Assembly (NCBI GenBank): GCA_022559985.1
Contig: JAFJTR010000023.1
Span: forward strand, 62,001 to 126,000
From: Parastagonospora avenae f. sp. tritici 18332-5
Lineage: Eukaryota; Ascomycota; Dothideomycetes; Pleosporales; Phaeosphaeriaceae
Reading direction: 5' to 3'
Length of the DNA stretch: 64,000 nucleotides
Part shown: one piece after another, positions 30,298 to 41,286 of the stretch
Layout: every line of letters starts with the position of its first letter
Position numbering within the stretch: the first letter of the stretch is position 1
Translations under genes and position numbers: made by a program
The notes under the pieces: generated by a model
Seen by the model: the letters and a program-made list of their open reading frames with translations, nothing else
The model's database searches: none
What the model was told of the DNA's origin: nothing

Positions 30298-32223
30298 ATG
30301 CCACTCCAATTCTGGAGGTCGCCTGGACAGGGCTCCAAAGACACCGATCCACTGCTTGAGGCAGCATTTCCTCCGCAAATCGAGGACGATTACCTGAAGA
30401 CCGACGAAGAGGAAAGCGATGATGATAGCGACGAAGACGAAGATGTCAAAGAGGCTCGTGCTGAGCGGTTGCGCCAGACTGGAGGCTGGCTTGGCTACCT
30501 GAAAGACTTTACCATCTTCCTGCCTTATGTCATACCCAAACGAGACATCAAAGTACAGATATGTCTACTCATCTGCCTCGTCACGATCGCGATAGAGCGC
30601 GTCCTCCAAGTGGCCATTCCATATGTTCTTGGGGTGATTGCGGACGAAGTTACACACGGATCGATACCTATTCGAGAACTCCTCGTCTTCCTCGCCCTCG
30701 ATCACCTTAACAGCGAGTCAGGATTGATCTTCGTTCAAGAGCTGACCAAGATCCCCATCAAGCAGTTCTCGTACAAGCAATTGACCAACGCTGCTTTCAG
30801 CCATGTCATGTCCCAGTCGATCGATTTTCACTCTACGCAAGACTCAGCCGAGGTCATAAAGGCCGTTGAGCAAGGCGAAGCGTTGGGCAACATCCTCGAG
30901 ATGGTGGTCATTGAAATCGTACCAACCTTGATCGATGTCATCGTTGCTTGTACTATCTTCTACCGGAAGTTCACTCCCGTCGTGGGAATGGTCTTGCTCG
31001 GTGCATCAATCTTATTCCTGGCTGCCGAAGCTTTCTCAACGCGACTCACAACCGGTCACCGGAGACTTGTGACGAAGGCCGAACGAATCCAAATACGAAA
31101 GATGCATCAAGCGATTCAAGGTTGGCAAACTGTAACCTACTTCAACCAACTCAAGAGGGAGGCCAGTGTACTCTCCGGTGCTGTGAGTGATCACATGAAG
31201 GCAAGGACACGTTTCGAAGTACGGCAAGCGCTCATAAAGGCTCTCGTTGAGCTGCTGGTACCGACTACTTTCTTCGCCCTGGCTTACCTCATCCTCCAGC
31301 GCATCGCTGCAGGCACAGCATCACCAGGAGACTTCGTCTTCTTCCTCACGTACTGGGATTCGATCATCTATCCGCTAAAGTTCTTGACAGAACATGTCCG
31401 GTGGTTGGTGCGTGACTTTGTGGACGCCGAACGAGTTCTTCACCTTCTGCAAACCCAGCCATCAGTCATGGACGCACCCGAAGCCAACCCACTCGCAGTG
31501 CGCGATGGTGAAGTCCGATTCAAGGACGTGTCCTTCAAGTACGAGTCCAGCCGCTACGCACTCCGCGACGTCTCCTTCACCGTTTTGCCTGGCCAGACCG
31601 TCGCCCTCGTAGGCCAAACTGGCGCCGGCAAATCGTCGATTCTCAAACTGCTCCTGCGCCTGCACGACGTCACATCCGGCAGCATCACCATCTCCAAACA
31701 GGACATCCGATACGTCACACTGAGTTCACTTCGCGACGCCGTAAGCGTAGTTCCCCAGGCACCCACGTTCTTCAACACCTCAATCATGGAGAATGTGCGA
31801 TACGCCCGCGGCACCGCAACCGACAAAGAAGTCCATAAAGCATGTCGTGCAGCCGCGATTCACGATACTATCACACGCTATCCCAAGGCTTACAATACGC
31901 ACGTCGGCGAGCGCGGCGTTAAGCTGTCGGGTGGCGAGGCGCAGAGACTTGCGATCGCGAGAGCACTCCTTAAGGACGCACCAATCGTTCTGCTAGATGA
32001 GGCGACGAGTGCGGTAGATACGGTGACAGAAGTGAAAATCAAGAAGGCACTCGAGAAGCTAAAAGAGGGGAGGATCGTGATTGTTATCGCGCATCGGTTG
32101 AGCACAATTGTAGATGCGAGTTCGATCTTAGTATTACATGAGGGAAGTATCGTAGAGAGAGGAACGCACGAAGAGTTGTGCGAGAGAAAAGGGCGGTATT
32201 ACGAGCTGTGGAATCAGTCTTAA
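30298..32223 (+). CDS. ABC half-transporter, HMT1/ABCB6-like
   Basis: ATP-driven half-transporter with one membrane domain followed by one nucleotide-binding domain, about 641 residues. The closest family is the fungal heavy-metal-tolerance/ABCB6 group, linked to vacuolar or mitochondrial export of phytochelatin, glutathione conjugates or porphyrins. A strongly acidic stretch (EEESDDDSDEDEDVKEA) precedes six helices (~75-370). The ATPase is complete: Walker A 'GQTGAGKSS' (439-447), Q-loop 'VVPQAPTFFN', signature 'LSGGEAQRLA', Walker B 'IVLLDEATSAVD' and H-loop 'AHRLST'. I used ATG 30298 because the 14 upstream open codons begin with a non-ATG. Many HMT1 relatives have an extra N-terminal TMD0. 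None is visible in the ~300 bases upstream, so this is a short form or has missed 5' exons. Confidence 0.9.
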   Translation: MPLQFWRSPGQGSKDTDPLLEAAFPPQIEDDYLKTDEEESDDDSDEDEDVKEARAERLRQTGGWLGYLKDFTIFLPYVIPKRDIKVQICLLICLVTIAIERVLQVAIPYVLGVIADEVTHGSIPIRELLVFLALDHLNSESGLIFVQELTKIPIKQFSYKQLTNAAFSHVMSQSIDFHSTQDSAEVIKAVEQGEALGNILEMVVIEIVPTLIDVIVACTIFYRKFTPVVGMVLLGASILFLAAEAFSTRLTTGHRRLVTKAERIQIRKMHQAIQGWQTVTYFNQLKREASVLSGAVSDHMKARTRFEVRQALIKALVELLVPTTFFALAYLILQRIAAGTASPGDFVFFLTYWDSIIYPLKFLTEHVRWLVRDFVDAERVLHLLQTQPSVMDAPEANPLAVRDGEVRFKDVSFKYESSRYALRDVSFTVLPGQTVALVGQTGAGKSSILKLLLRLHDVTSGSITISKQDIRYVTLSSLRDAVSVVPQAPTFFNTSIMENVRYARGTATDKEVHKACRAAAIHDTITRYPKAYNTHVGERGVKLSGGEAQRLAIARALLKDAPIVLLDEATSAVDTVTEVKIKKALEKLKEGRIVIVIAHRLSTIVDASSILVLHEGSIVERGTHEELCERKGRYYELWNQS

Positions 32224-34504
32224 ATCTCTTTCGTAGCGCGCTCTATGAAAGTTCTAATAGAGGAGATTGAGAACGTTAGAAGTTGTTAGAAACGACAGTT
32301 GGGATTTGTCACGAGAGGCAACGAGCAGGAACGTCAGAGCTTGCGGAGAAGCTTGATTAGTATACTACGTACAGATCTTAGGTGTAATACAAAACGTTAT
32401 GTACAGAACAGAGCAAGGTACGGAGGCAGAAAGGAACGTAAACAGAGCAGAGCTCGAGCGCGGACGCTAAGCCTACGCGGAGATAGTCAGGAGGCGCATC
32501 GGCGATTCTGCAGTTGCTAACAATTAGAGCCTTTTGCAGAGCAGTGCTGTAGAGTACTGTAGCAACCCTTGTAGTGTATTACTGATGAGTATAGTAGTCT
32601 AGGGTGTCAAGGTACGTTACCGTGACAGGATTAGTAAGCTAGCCGCTCTACTACCGGTAGACCAGCACGCAACGCCCGCTAACGTGCGACGAGAAATTAT
32701 CCAACAATTTGCACATTGCGATAGGATAGACCCGAAGGATATTAAGCTTCCCGAACAACTTGCTTCACTGATTGAAGAGCTGGGGACGCCGCTGGATAGA
32801 CTCTGTTGGAAGTCATGCTCTTTTCTAACTGTAGACAAGAGCGTATTACGCAAACAATTGAAAAAATCCACTAGCAAGCATGGAAGGGAGAGAAACGCGA
32901 GTTCTTTGATTCTGTTAAAGTTCAGACGTTTTTTTAGTGGTAGGGGTTTGCAGAAATATTTTATTGTTGATCTGGGTGTTGAGAAAAATTAACGAAAAAA
33001 ATACGAAGAGTAGACAGTTTAACAAGAACTGAGCGGATAGCAGAACGTGCGATTGCAGCTTAAAGAGGATATACTAGTTATAACTGAGGTTGCAAAGACG
33101 GATGAAACTGGCTGGTTTAAGAGAACTGGGTGGTTATTGTTTCTGCAGGGCTGAAATCTGGCTTAGCTAGGCTATTAAGCTCGCTTGCCTGACCGAAGCG
33201 AAGCAAAGCTGCTGCTGGCTGCTAAGCTGATAGAAGAACTGATTGAAAGATCTATGCGCGGCTTAGCAAAGCTTCTGCAGGAAACACGACGCTGGCGTGA
33301 CTATAGAACTCTGAGAGTTAGGTAACGTACGCTGGCTACATGATCTGATTTGTGTATTTTTATCTTCGGGTGATTGTAGACGAAGAGAGTCAGATAGACA
33401 GATATCTAGCACAGAGGGATCGAGCTGTTGACGTTGACAGTGCAAGCGACGAGGATGCTGGCACAAAGAGCGAGTACAACGACAGCGACATGGAAGGTAC
33501 TGTTGATACATCTACCACTTCAGGCTTTAGCTTATCAACCCAGCGCTTCAATGCTGACGCCATGTTCTGTTATTGCTCAGATTCGTTAATCGAAAACAAT
33601 CAGGCAAGCTGAAATCAACATTCACCCGGGTTATGGGGCCACTATATAAGAACTCGCGATGACGTGCTTACCATGCTCAATCTTCTATAGATAGAATATA
33701 AATTCCATCACAGCTGCATCGGTGACCTACGATTCCCCTTTTGGTGTTAGGGCCAGGCGAGCCGGTGGGGGCGCGGCGGCTGCATTAAGCTTCCTCGCTT
33801 GATGCTCAAACGAATCGTGCCCAGGTGTAACAGACCCAGCCGATCGATATACACTATCTCTACCACAGCATTTGTCCTCCGTTTATTATCAATAATCGGA
33901 GGCGGGACGGGTTCCTGAGGTGGAACTGAGATGAGTGACATGCCCTGTGACAACTAAGACGGGAATAACAATATTGAACATGAATCCATCCGCGACTGCT
34001 ATGTAGGTCGCATTCCTGGTGGGGGTCAAATTGGTAGACCACGCAAAAGAACGCGAGAGACCCGATGCTTGAGCTGCGATCCGGAAGCTGCGGTGCAACC
34101 CGTGCAGGACCTTTAACTGCGCCGCAGCAAATCTCCCTCAGCGGAAAACGCTATGCAGGCCGCAAAACCCCACTGAAGCGAATTGTACCGCAATTACGAC
34201 AACGACGGAGAGGACCAAGCAGGGTCCAAACGACCTATCGGCTCTACATTGCCTGCTCGTAGGCCAATGCGACAATACTCCACCAGCCTTTCGTCTCAGT
34301 TCCTCGAGTATATCTGGATCTGTGAAGTAACATGAAGAAGGCTAGCGATGCAAAAACCTTTTCATAAGAAAGACTCACGTCCACAGGAATTGACTTATTG
34401 CTACCAAGACAATGTGCAATATTCCCCTCTATCAACAGCCCACCGCCCCATCGAAGCTAGAAACAAATCCTTATTTTGCCGAACGGGAAACGTTCCAGTC
34501 TGAC
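32224..34504. other. Gene-poor stretch with possible mobile-element remnants
   Basis: About 2.3 kb without a recognisable gene. One plus-strand frame at about 32621-32992 has coding-like character (for example 'DRIDPKDIKLPEQLASLIEE') but no start codon or family I recognise. From 33100 to 33330 the sequence repeats 'gcttagc/ggctta/gctggct' words. Around 33630-33750 a TATATAAG box, an A/T-rich leader and the phrase 'ttggtgttagggcca' resemble the end of a long terminal repeat and the start of a fungal LTR element. No inverted repeats, target duplication or element proteins were found. Confidence 0.35.
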
Positions 34505-36579
34505 CTATACATTAGTCTCCACCCCCTCATACCCCCTACTCTCCTGCATTCTTTCCCACGGCGCAAAGGCTATCAAACCGTCAGTCCCATCTCACTCTCA
34601 TTAACCACAAAAATTCACTTACCATTTCCACCTCCCCCAAGCACCCCCTTCAACTCCGGGAAATGCCTGCCCAACACATCCTTCATCCCACTCCCCTGCA
34701 CCCACCGTATCCCCACCTCACTATAAGTCTCCTTATTCCAATCCCCCGCAATGAATCTATCACTCTTGAGCCGCCTGCTCGCCATCAGAATAAACACGCG
34801 GAACGCAGTGTCGCTGAAGCCGAAGCCCTTGGGTAAAGGCTCGGCGAGGCAGCCGATCAGCAAGTCGACCGCTTCGATGTCGTCGTTGTACACTTTCGCG
34901 AGTTTCTCAGCGACGATCTTGTCGCCGCCGGTGAGTGCGAGGAACGAGGGTGAAGCGCGCATGTGGAACAGCCGCCGGAATTGGTTGTAGCGCGGGACGC
35001 CGCGTTCTCTGTCGCGCAGGATGTCGATGGTACCGAGGTCGATGTGGCGTCCATCAGGCGTATGCAAGTCCTTTAGAAAACTGGGCATGTTGTTGAGGGT
35101 GATTGCGCCGGGGTAGTTTATGCCAAAGCTGTAGAAGATGTCGGCGAAGGAGAGGGCTGACTTTTCGAAAGGTTGGCGCGTATGTTCGAAGGCGACGGAT
35201 TGGATGGGGTAGGTTTGTTTGTGGGCGCCGGTGGAGGAGGAAAAGAAGGCGATGGAATCTGGGATGAGCGAGTGCATGCGGTAGACGCTGACGAATTCTT
35301 CGGTCAGGGAGTAGGGCGCAGCGTGGTGCGAGACTGCGGAGCCGGGGATGCCGGAGAGAGCTTCTGATGTCTTGCTCACGCGGCCGAGGAGCTTGTAGAG
35401 TCGCTCGCCTAGGATGCCCCACCAGTTTGCGTTCATGCTGATTTCTAGAGCAGGATGTGCGAGGATTGCGGGAGTCCATTCTGTGGTGTGGATCTTGGCC
35501 ATGAGAGCGCAGTTGACGAGACGGGCGGTGTCGAAGAGCTTCTCGGAGGGCCAGTCGGGGTAAGAGGTGTGCAGAGCGTCACAAATAGAGTTGTGCTCAA
35601 GGACGAATACAGTGTGGAGAATCTCAAGCCCAAGCCACCAGTTGGTGTTGAAACCGGTTTGAGGGATGCCATTCGCGTCGCGGGGAAGAAAAGTAGCAAA
35701 TTTTTGCTCGTCGACGAGAAGCTTACCGTTGGTAGCACCGAGACGTAATGCAGCTGTATGGGCTTCGGAGGAGCCATAGATTTGACTGCCGTCCCACCAA
35801 TGGGTGTTGATATTCTTGTAAGCAGGAGAGATGTTGTCAGTTTCGTCCAGAGGCGCGTCAGTCTTGGTGGCTTCAATGTTCATCTTACCATCAGGACTGT
35901 TCCATGCATCGTCGGTAGGAAGTGGAACGCGATGCTGTTCTGTGGTAGAGTTTTCGTGCTGGAACCAATCATGCACTTGACTAGAAGGAGTGAGTATACG
36001 ACCAACACATAAAATGGAGACAAAACATGGCCTGCCATGACGCTGAACTTACTATCCGGACATTAGCAAATGCGTCTCGAATTCCTAGCAAGATAATCTT
36101 TCACATACCAATTGGATCCAAGCCGCAGCTAATAAGTTCAAACTAGTGGCTGGCTTAAACTTGTCCCTCTTCAACAACTGCTCACTGATCAATCTTGGAT
36201 TCGGTGTCATCAACTCTTCATGGCTCGGCCTGGCCGTATACTCGCGAGCAACATTTCGGCCAAAGCGCATTCCAACACATCCCATCTTTGGTGCGTCCAA
36301 GTCGTTGAACAAGCCATCCGAATGTCTCGTATGCAGGAACTGATCGTCGACGATGGCGGGACAGCCGTGCGTGCCTTGGTCCTCGCGCGACGGGTACACG
36401 TCATGGAGATTCTTTGAGCGCAGTTCATAGCGCAAAGCGTCTAGGTTGAGGACACCGATATAGGAAGGTAACTTGTGCCATGGTATGATCTTATTGATAC
36501 CTTTGTATATGAAGATCAGAGCTCGCTGAGGAAGACCAGGTATGTAGGTGTAAGGCTCAGGCTTGGAAGGTGTAGACAT
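34505..36579 (-). CDS. Haem peroxidase, fatty-acid alpha-dioxygenase-like
   Basis: Member of the animal-type haem peroxidase superfamily, closest in motif to plant and fungal alpha-dioxygenases that oxygenate fatty acids. Exon 1 (36579-36109) encodes 'MSTPSKPEPYTYIPGLP', 'DAPKMGCVGMRFGRNV' and 'LNLLAAAWIQL'. The main exon (35980-34623) begins at 'QVHDWFQH', with the distal His, and contains 'VLEHNSICDAL' and 'YRMHSLIPD', with the proximal His. The last exon (34569-34505), after a 53-nt GTAAGT intron, adds 20 residues. Both haem-ligand regions are intact. The join of exon 1 to the main exon is not solved: direct splicing is one base out of frame. A micro-exon just downstream of 36109 with a GTAAGT donor at about 36058 would restore frame but insert about eight to eleven residues. 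A real frameshift is the alternative. Expected length is about 620-640 residues. Confidence 0.82.
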
Positions 36580-39003
36580 GCTGAAAAAAGCGCGAAATCA
36601 ATAACGAAGAGAATGGAAGAGTCTGAGGTCCGGAACAGGATCAATATTGGCTGCACCAAGATTTTACTGGCACCCTTGACAATCGCGGAAGGTCTGCGCG
36701 GGGATTTGGGCTGTTGCGAACCAGAGCGGAAGGATGAACAGGCAGCTTATATCAACATTTCAAAATAGCTCACCTAATGTGGGCTGCGGACGGTGGTACA
36801 AGCGCAGCAGTTCAAGATTGAATGGGCTGATCAGCTGTCGTCGTTTCTGCAAGTGCTCTTTCAGCTTGCTGACCCCCTTCCTGAAGGAGGACATCTTGGC
36901 ACTCTCCAGCCTCGAACCATTTGCTCGATGCAATATCAGCAGCAACAGCTCTGGCCTATGAGACCATGCAGCCAGCTGAAACCGAAGTTGTGGATTAGTA
37001 TTAGGCTACAGCTTATCTCAGCAAATTCGCAATCTAGCTTACACGAAGACGAGGTTATTGGACATAAGTGGCTTAGCGAGTTCCGTAAACGTAAAGTACG
37101 AGCAAGGGTTGACTTAATCGCCTTATCGCACGGATCAGAGAGGCTACAATGTAAGTTCGCTTACCAGAAGTTGCAGCAGATGACTGGCCGTGCAATTGAT
37201 GGTGCTCACCTGGACGTGTCGTGATCAGAGTGTTGAGTCTGGGGAACCATCCAGGCAGCATAAGTTTAAAGCGAATACCCAGGTCATGTGCAGCTGTTCC
37301 AAGAGGCTCAAGCTTTGCCATACTTGGGATCGGCTCGTCTAGGATAATCGACAGATTCAAAGCCTTTGAGAAGGAATGCGAATATTCCTCTTGTTTTGCC
37401 ATGTTAGTGCAAGGTTAATGGATGCAAAAAGGTACTTTGTCCATTCTGAATGAGTTACCCAAGTAGATTGGCGAAAAGAACTGGAGGTAGGCTCAAGGCA
37501 CTGGGATTGTATTTGCTTGGACTGGTGTGGGAGTCTCGTCTTTACTGCCGATTTTGTCTTGCTCTCAGGAAAAGCCTTTGCGCAAGACTCTTGGTTTGCA
37601 CTTCAGATATGGATCTTCCGGATTACTGATTGTGTTTCGGCTCGTATAACAGCACGCTCTGGTTTCTGCGACTAGCGAGATTGGCGTCGCGTGTCTACCA
37701 TCTGCAGCGTAGCCATATAGACCTCTAGACTGTAGGAAGCGGAGGAAACGAGATCGAAGAATGAATGCAGAGAAGGTGCGAAAGCGCGGGCTATCGCAGT
37801 GTTGAGTTGAACTCGCGAGCCTAGGTTGGGGTAGTATGAAACATGGTTGCTTTTGTAGCAGTACATAGCAGATGTAACCTGCGAACTTGATATCGCTTCC
37901 TCGGAGACCGTCCTTTCGTCTGTCAAGCTGAAATGACTATGGCCTGCCCAGTCCGTCGATGTTCATGCTGTCGCTGGTATGACTCTGCTCGGAGTCCGTA
38001 GTGTGGCGCACCGACCAAGTGGCCGTGCGTTCAGAATGCAACCACGTGAGGTCCAATGGGTCGAGAAGGTTTCAGTGTCAAGGAAATCGTTGTAGATAGT
38101 CTCGGGTGTGGAAACTCACGGTACTCCAGCTAGCATGGAATGCTAAAAGCACTTCCAATATGCCTATTGCGACCCGCCGGCTGAATGTGATGTATGCGGA
38201 CTTTGGTGTTACACAGCGTTTGCTCGCTATTACACTAAGTGATGACTTTCACTGCCAAGTATGTTCAGAACGCATGGCGTTCTCGTTCAAACGCGGTGAT
38301 ATACTCGTTCTTACTGTACCCCTAAAGTGAGTCTGGTCGAGAAATTAGAGTGTGGTGCTGTGGCGCAGCAATGGGCGAAACATCTGAACGCGCATGAACG
38401 ACAGCGTGCCGTGCACCGTTATGCATGCCAGGACTCGAAACATCAGGAGATCATAGCGGAAGAACAAACAGGACCCATGTCGCACCGCACGAGATGAGGG
38501 CGTTTGATTGGCAGGGTAGATCTGGCGATGGGCGGGGAAGAGAGCGTTTGACAGCATTGGCGTGACGATGGCTGTGCCTGAGCGCTTGGGATCGGCGTGC
38601 GTACGTCACTGGCCGCTCGACGGGCAAGAACCACCGAGACTCACTTGACCTCGCGTTTGACTTTGGGCACGCTCGCATTACCGACTAGCAACTACCCGCT
38701 TGATCAGAAGGTGTCGCATGCTGAAGTCAATAATATCGGTTTCATTTCGACCAATCTGCGCCCGACAGTTCAGATAAGCTCACCGAAGATCCCCCATACA
38801 GCACCACCTTTGCGCCAGGGTGCAGCCCACTTCGAAACTTGGAATCGCAAATCCCTCAAAGGCCTCATCACTTCACGCGCCCAACAGCTTGGACTTGCGC
38901 AGAGAAGAGCAAGATACCGAAAGCGAGCAGCCTCCCTTAGCCACTGATCCTGACTTCTTGACTTCTCATACATTCCCAGTATAAGGCAGTAGGAATCGCA
39001 ACA
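36580..39003. other. Gene-poor stretch, possible small gene at 36760-37402
   Basis: About 2.4 kb. On the minus strand an ATG at 37402 opens 'MAKQEEYSHSFSKALNLS' and 'LGIRFKLMLPGWFPRLNTLI', with a GTGAG donor-like site at about 37212. Another minus-strand frame (36945-36760) reads 'MSSFRKGVSKLKEHLQKRR'. They could be exons of one small unknown gene upstream of the peroxidase, but no clear acceptor joins them and I recognise no family. The rest, 37430-39000, shows nothing. Confidence 0.3.
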
Positions 39004-40098
39004 ATGAGCGCATCAAGCAACACCACGTCGACCTCGCAGCACGCCGATACGAACTCGACCACTACACCGCTGATCTGCGAGAGCAAGCCAGCTGAAGACA
39101 ACAGTCTTCTAGCCAAAGGGAAGCGCAAGATTCTAGGTCTGGGTAAGAAACAGGAAGTCGCCGAGGACAAAAGTGCTCCAAACAAGGCAGGAGCGACCCA
39201 GCGCACCAAGTCTCCCACGTCGGCTCCAACTCTGCTGCCGTCGCCTCCTCTCACTGACCAGCGAACGTCACCTCGAGGAAGTCCTAGAAACCGTCCAGTG
39301 GGCATCGGCGCCTCGCCCAACCGCAGGAGCATGCACCGCTCCACGTCACCCGGCCTCCATTCGCCAGCCTCGTCCGCTATATTCGAGCGCAATGTGCAAG
39401 AGCCGGAGGACTCTTCTGCGATCCCGGCACACATCAAGACGGAGGACCACATACCACCTGCGTTGGATGCATCGTCCTTGGCCATCACAGACGACCATCT
39501 CAACCCCGACGAGGTTGAGATCGTCATGCACTCGGCCCATCAGCCAGCCGCGAGCGCTGTTGCAGGGGGCGCGACGGATTCTGTATACTCGCCGTCCCTT
39601 GCGCACGAGGAACCCATGGCCTCCAGCCACGCCGACGTCAACGAGCCTACCTCGAACTACGGATCACTGGACATGACGGACCCACGTCGCTTGAGCTTCA
39701 TCTCATTTGCCGACGTCGTACAAGCCGAGCACGTAGAGCAGGACAGGGAGATGCTGGGCTCGAGCGATGCACTGCAGTTTCAGAGCCTCTCGTCTACGGC
39801 CAACCGGTCCCCATCGCCAGTCAGGTCGCCAGCATCGTCGCGCGGAATGAGCACATCCCCGCCCACGAGTGGCGCTGCCTCCCCAGGGTTTGCGGATCAC
39901 GGTCGTACCCGTTCGCCGGGCAGCCCGATGTCTCCGAGCAGCCCGCCATTGGGCAGCGGCGAGCCTCCGCTGCAAATTGAGACGATGCGTCAGGCGCTGC
40001 GTAAGACGCATTCCGGCGATCTGAGTGGCCACCGATCTCAGCCATTGAGTGCTGTTAGTCTGGAGGACAGCAATGCAGAGCGCGCACCATTCAGATGA
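39004..40098 (+). CDS. Ser/Pro-rich disordered protein, function unknown
   Basis: Single-exon 364-residue protein, almost wholly low-complexity and predicted disordered. It is rich in Ser, Pro and Thr, with many SP dipeptides (for example 'TKSPTSAPTLLPSPP') that would suit proline-directed kinases. Two patches look more ordered: 'DPRRLSFISFADVVQAEH' near residue 230 and a C-terminal 'MRQALRKTHSGDLSGH' followed by 'RSQPLSAVSLED'. Similar patches occur in uncharacterised proteins of filamentous ascomycetes, as I recall them. There is no signal peptide or membrane helix. The ATG lies in a good context (CACA before ATG). I do not recognise a function. Confidence 0.75.
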   Translation: MSASSNTTSTSQHADTNSTTTPLICESKPAEDNSLLAKGKRKILGLGKKQEVAEDKSAPNKAGATQRTKSPTSAPTLLPSPPLTDQRTSPRGSPRNRPVGIGASPNRRSMHRSTSPGLHSPASSAIFERNVQEPEDSSAIPAHIKTEDHIPPALDASSLAITDDHLNPDEVEIVMHSAHQPAASAVAGGATDSVYSPSLAHEEPMASSHADVNEPTSNYGSLDMTDPRRLSFISFADVVQAEHVEQDREMLGSSDALQFQSLSSTANRSPSPVRSPASSRGMSTSPPTSGAASPGFADHGRTRSPGSPMSPSSPPLGSGEPPLQIETMRQALRKTHSGDLSGHRSQPLSAVSLEDSNAERAPFR

Positions 40099-41286
40099 GA
40101 GCAGGCGTGAAGTGCAGTGCAGGAGTCGCTGATATTCAATTGCAGCGGTGAGCAGTATGCAATCGCAAGCATATCTCCCTGCTAGGATCTGTTGGAATAT
40201 GCGATGGTTGAGGTGCTTATGGGTTGGGCGGGGAGCCTATTGGTCGGTTGTGATATCCATTTGGGAATTATGTCAAGGTTCATTGTAGTTGTCTTCTTTT
40301 CGTGCGTCTGTGGCAGACTTGGTCCGGTCATCAGCTGTGCCTGGCTGAGTCGTGGGCTGGGTCAGTATTGCAGTCCAATGTCTAGCTAAAGTTTGCTTCA
40401 CCTCGCGTGCTGCTGGTGACGTATCGTGAACGCCGTGTGTCCGTTGCAGTCTAATCACCAGCGTTGAGACTTTGCCACCTGCACACATGGGCGGGGCTCG
40501 CTTGCAGACTGCCGTGGTCCTGATTCGCTAGCCCCTGTGAGCTCGGCAGAGTCTACAGCGACTGAGGGAGGGTGACGATGGGCGTGGGAGCCCCCCCCCC
40601 CTTCCAGCCCAAGTGCGTGCATCCCACATACTGTGTAGTGAGCAATCAGAGGCATGGCGCAGGATGCCCCATGCGCGGAACATCAGCAGCGTGCATCGTG
40701 TCTGTGTAAAGCCACGCACGCGTGTCTAGCGTCTAGCCTCAGACCAGTGTCGTAAATGCAACCGTGCCAACGTCTAGTCGTCCACGGGTGGTAGGGAAGA
40801 AAGGCTGCGTCTGTGTCGATGGGTACTGAGCCTCGCCGCTACTTGGTACCGCGCCAAGCGCACGCCATTAGCTCCCAGGGTCCGCGACCGTCTCGATCCC
40901 GTCCCGCGCAAATGCGATCCTCACGTTGAGCTGTCCTCCGCATCATCCCATCCGCCTGTGTATCCAGGCATGCACCGCGCATTGGACGTCTTGTCGCATC
41001 CCTCACCCCCGAATCCTTCTCGGAGCACCGGCAGACGCGGGCCGGCACGTTGTCGCTGCTGGACGACTTCGCGTACAGAGGCCTGCCCAATCGAGGCTAA
41101 CAGACGGGCGCAACTAGCCTTGAGGCTCGGCCTGGCAGTTCCTGTCTCGCTCGTGCCCTTTGAGCCCTGAGGCAAGAGCGACTGCCAACTGTTCCTGCCG
41201 CCAGCCCGTCGCTCCTTCCGCCCACGGCTGTCAATGATACTGCGACGCCATTGTATGTGGTGACAGGCACATCGCGGCCCATCCCC
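40099..41286. other. Upstream region of the RasGAP gene
   Basis: About 1.2 kb without a gene, with a run of ten C at about 40591-40600. It likely contains the promoter and long leader of the RasGAP gene. Several antisense open frames here and over the following gene look like composition shadows. Confidence 0.5.
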
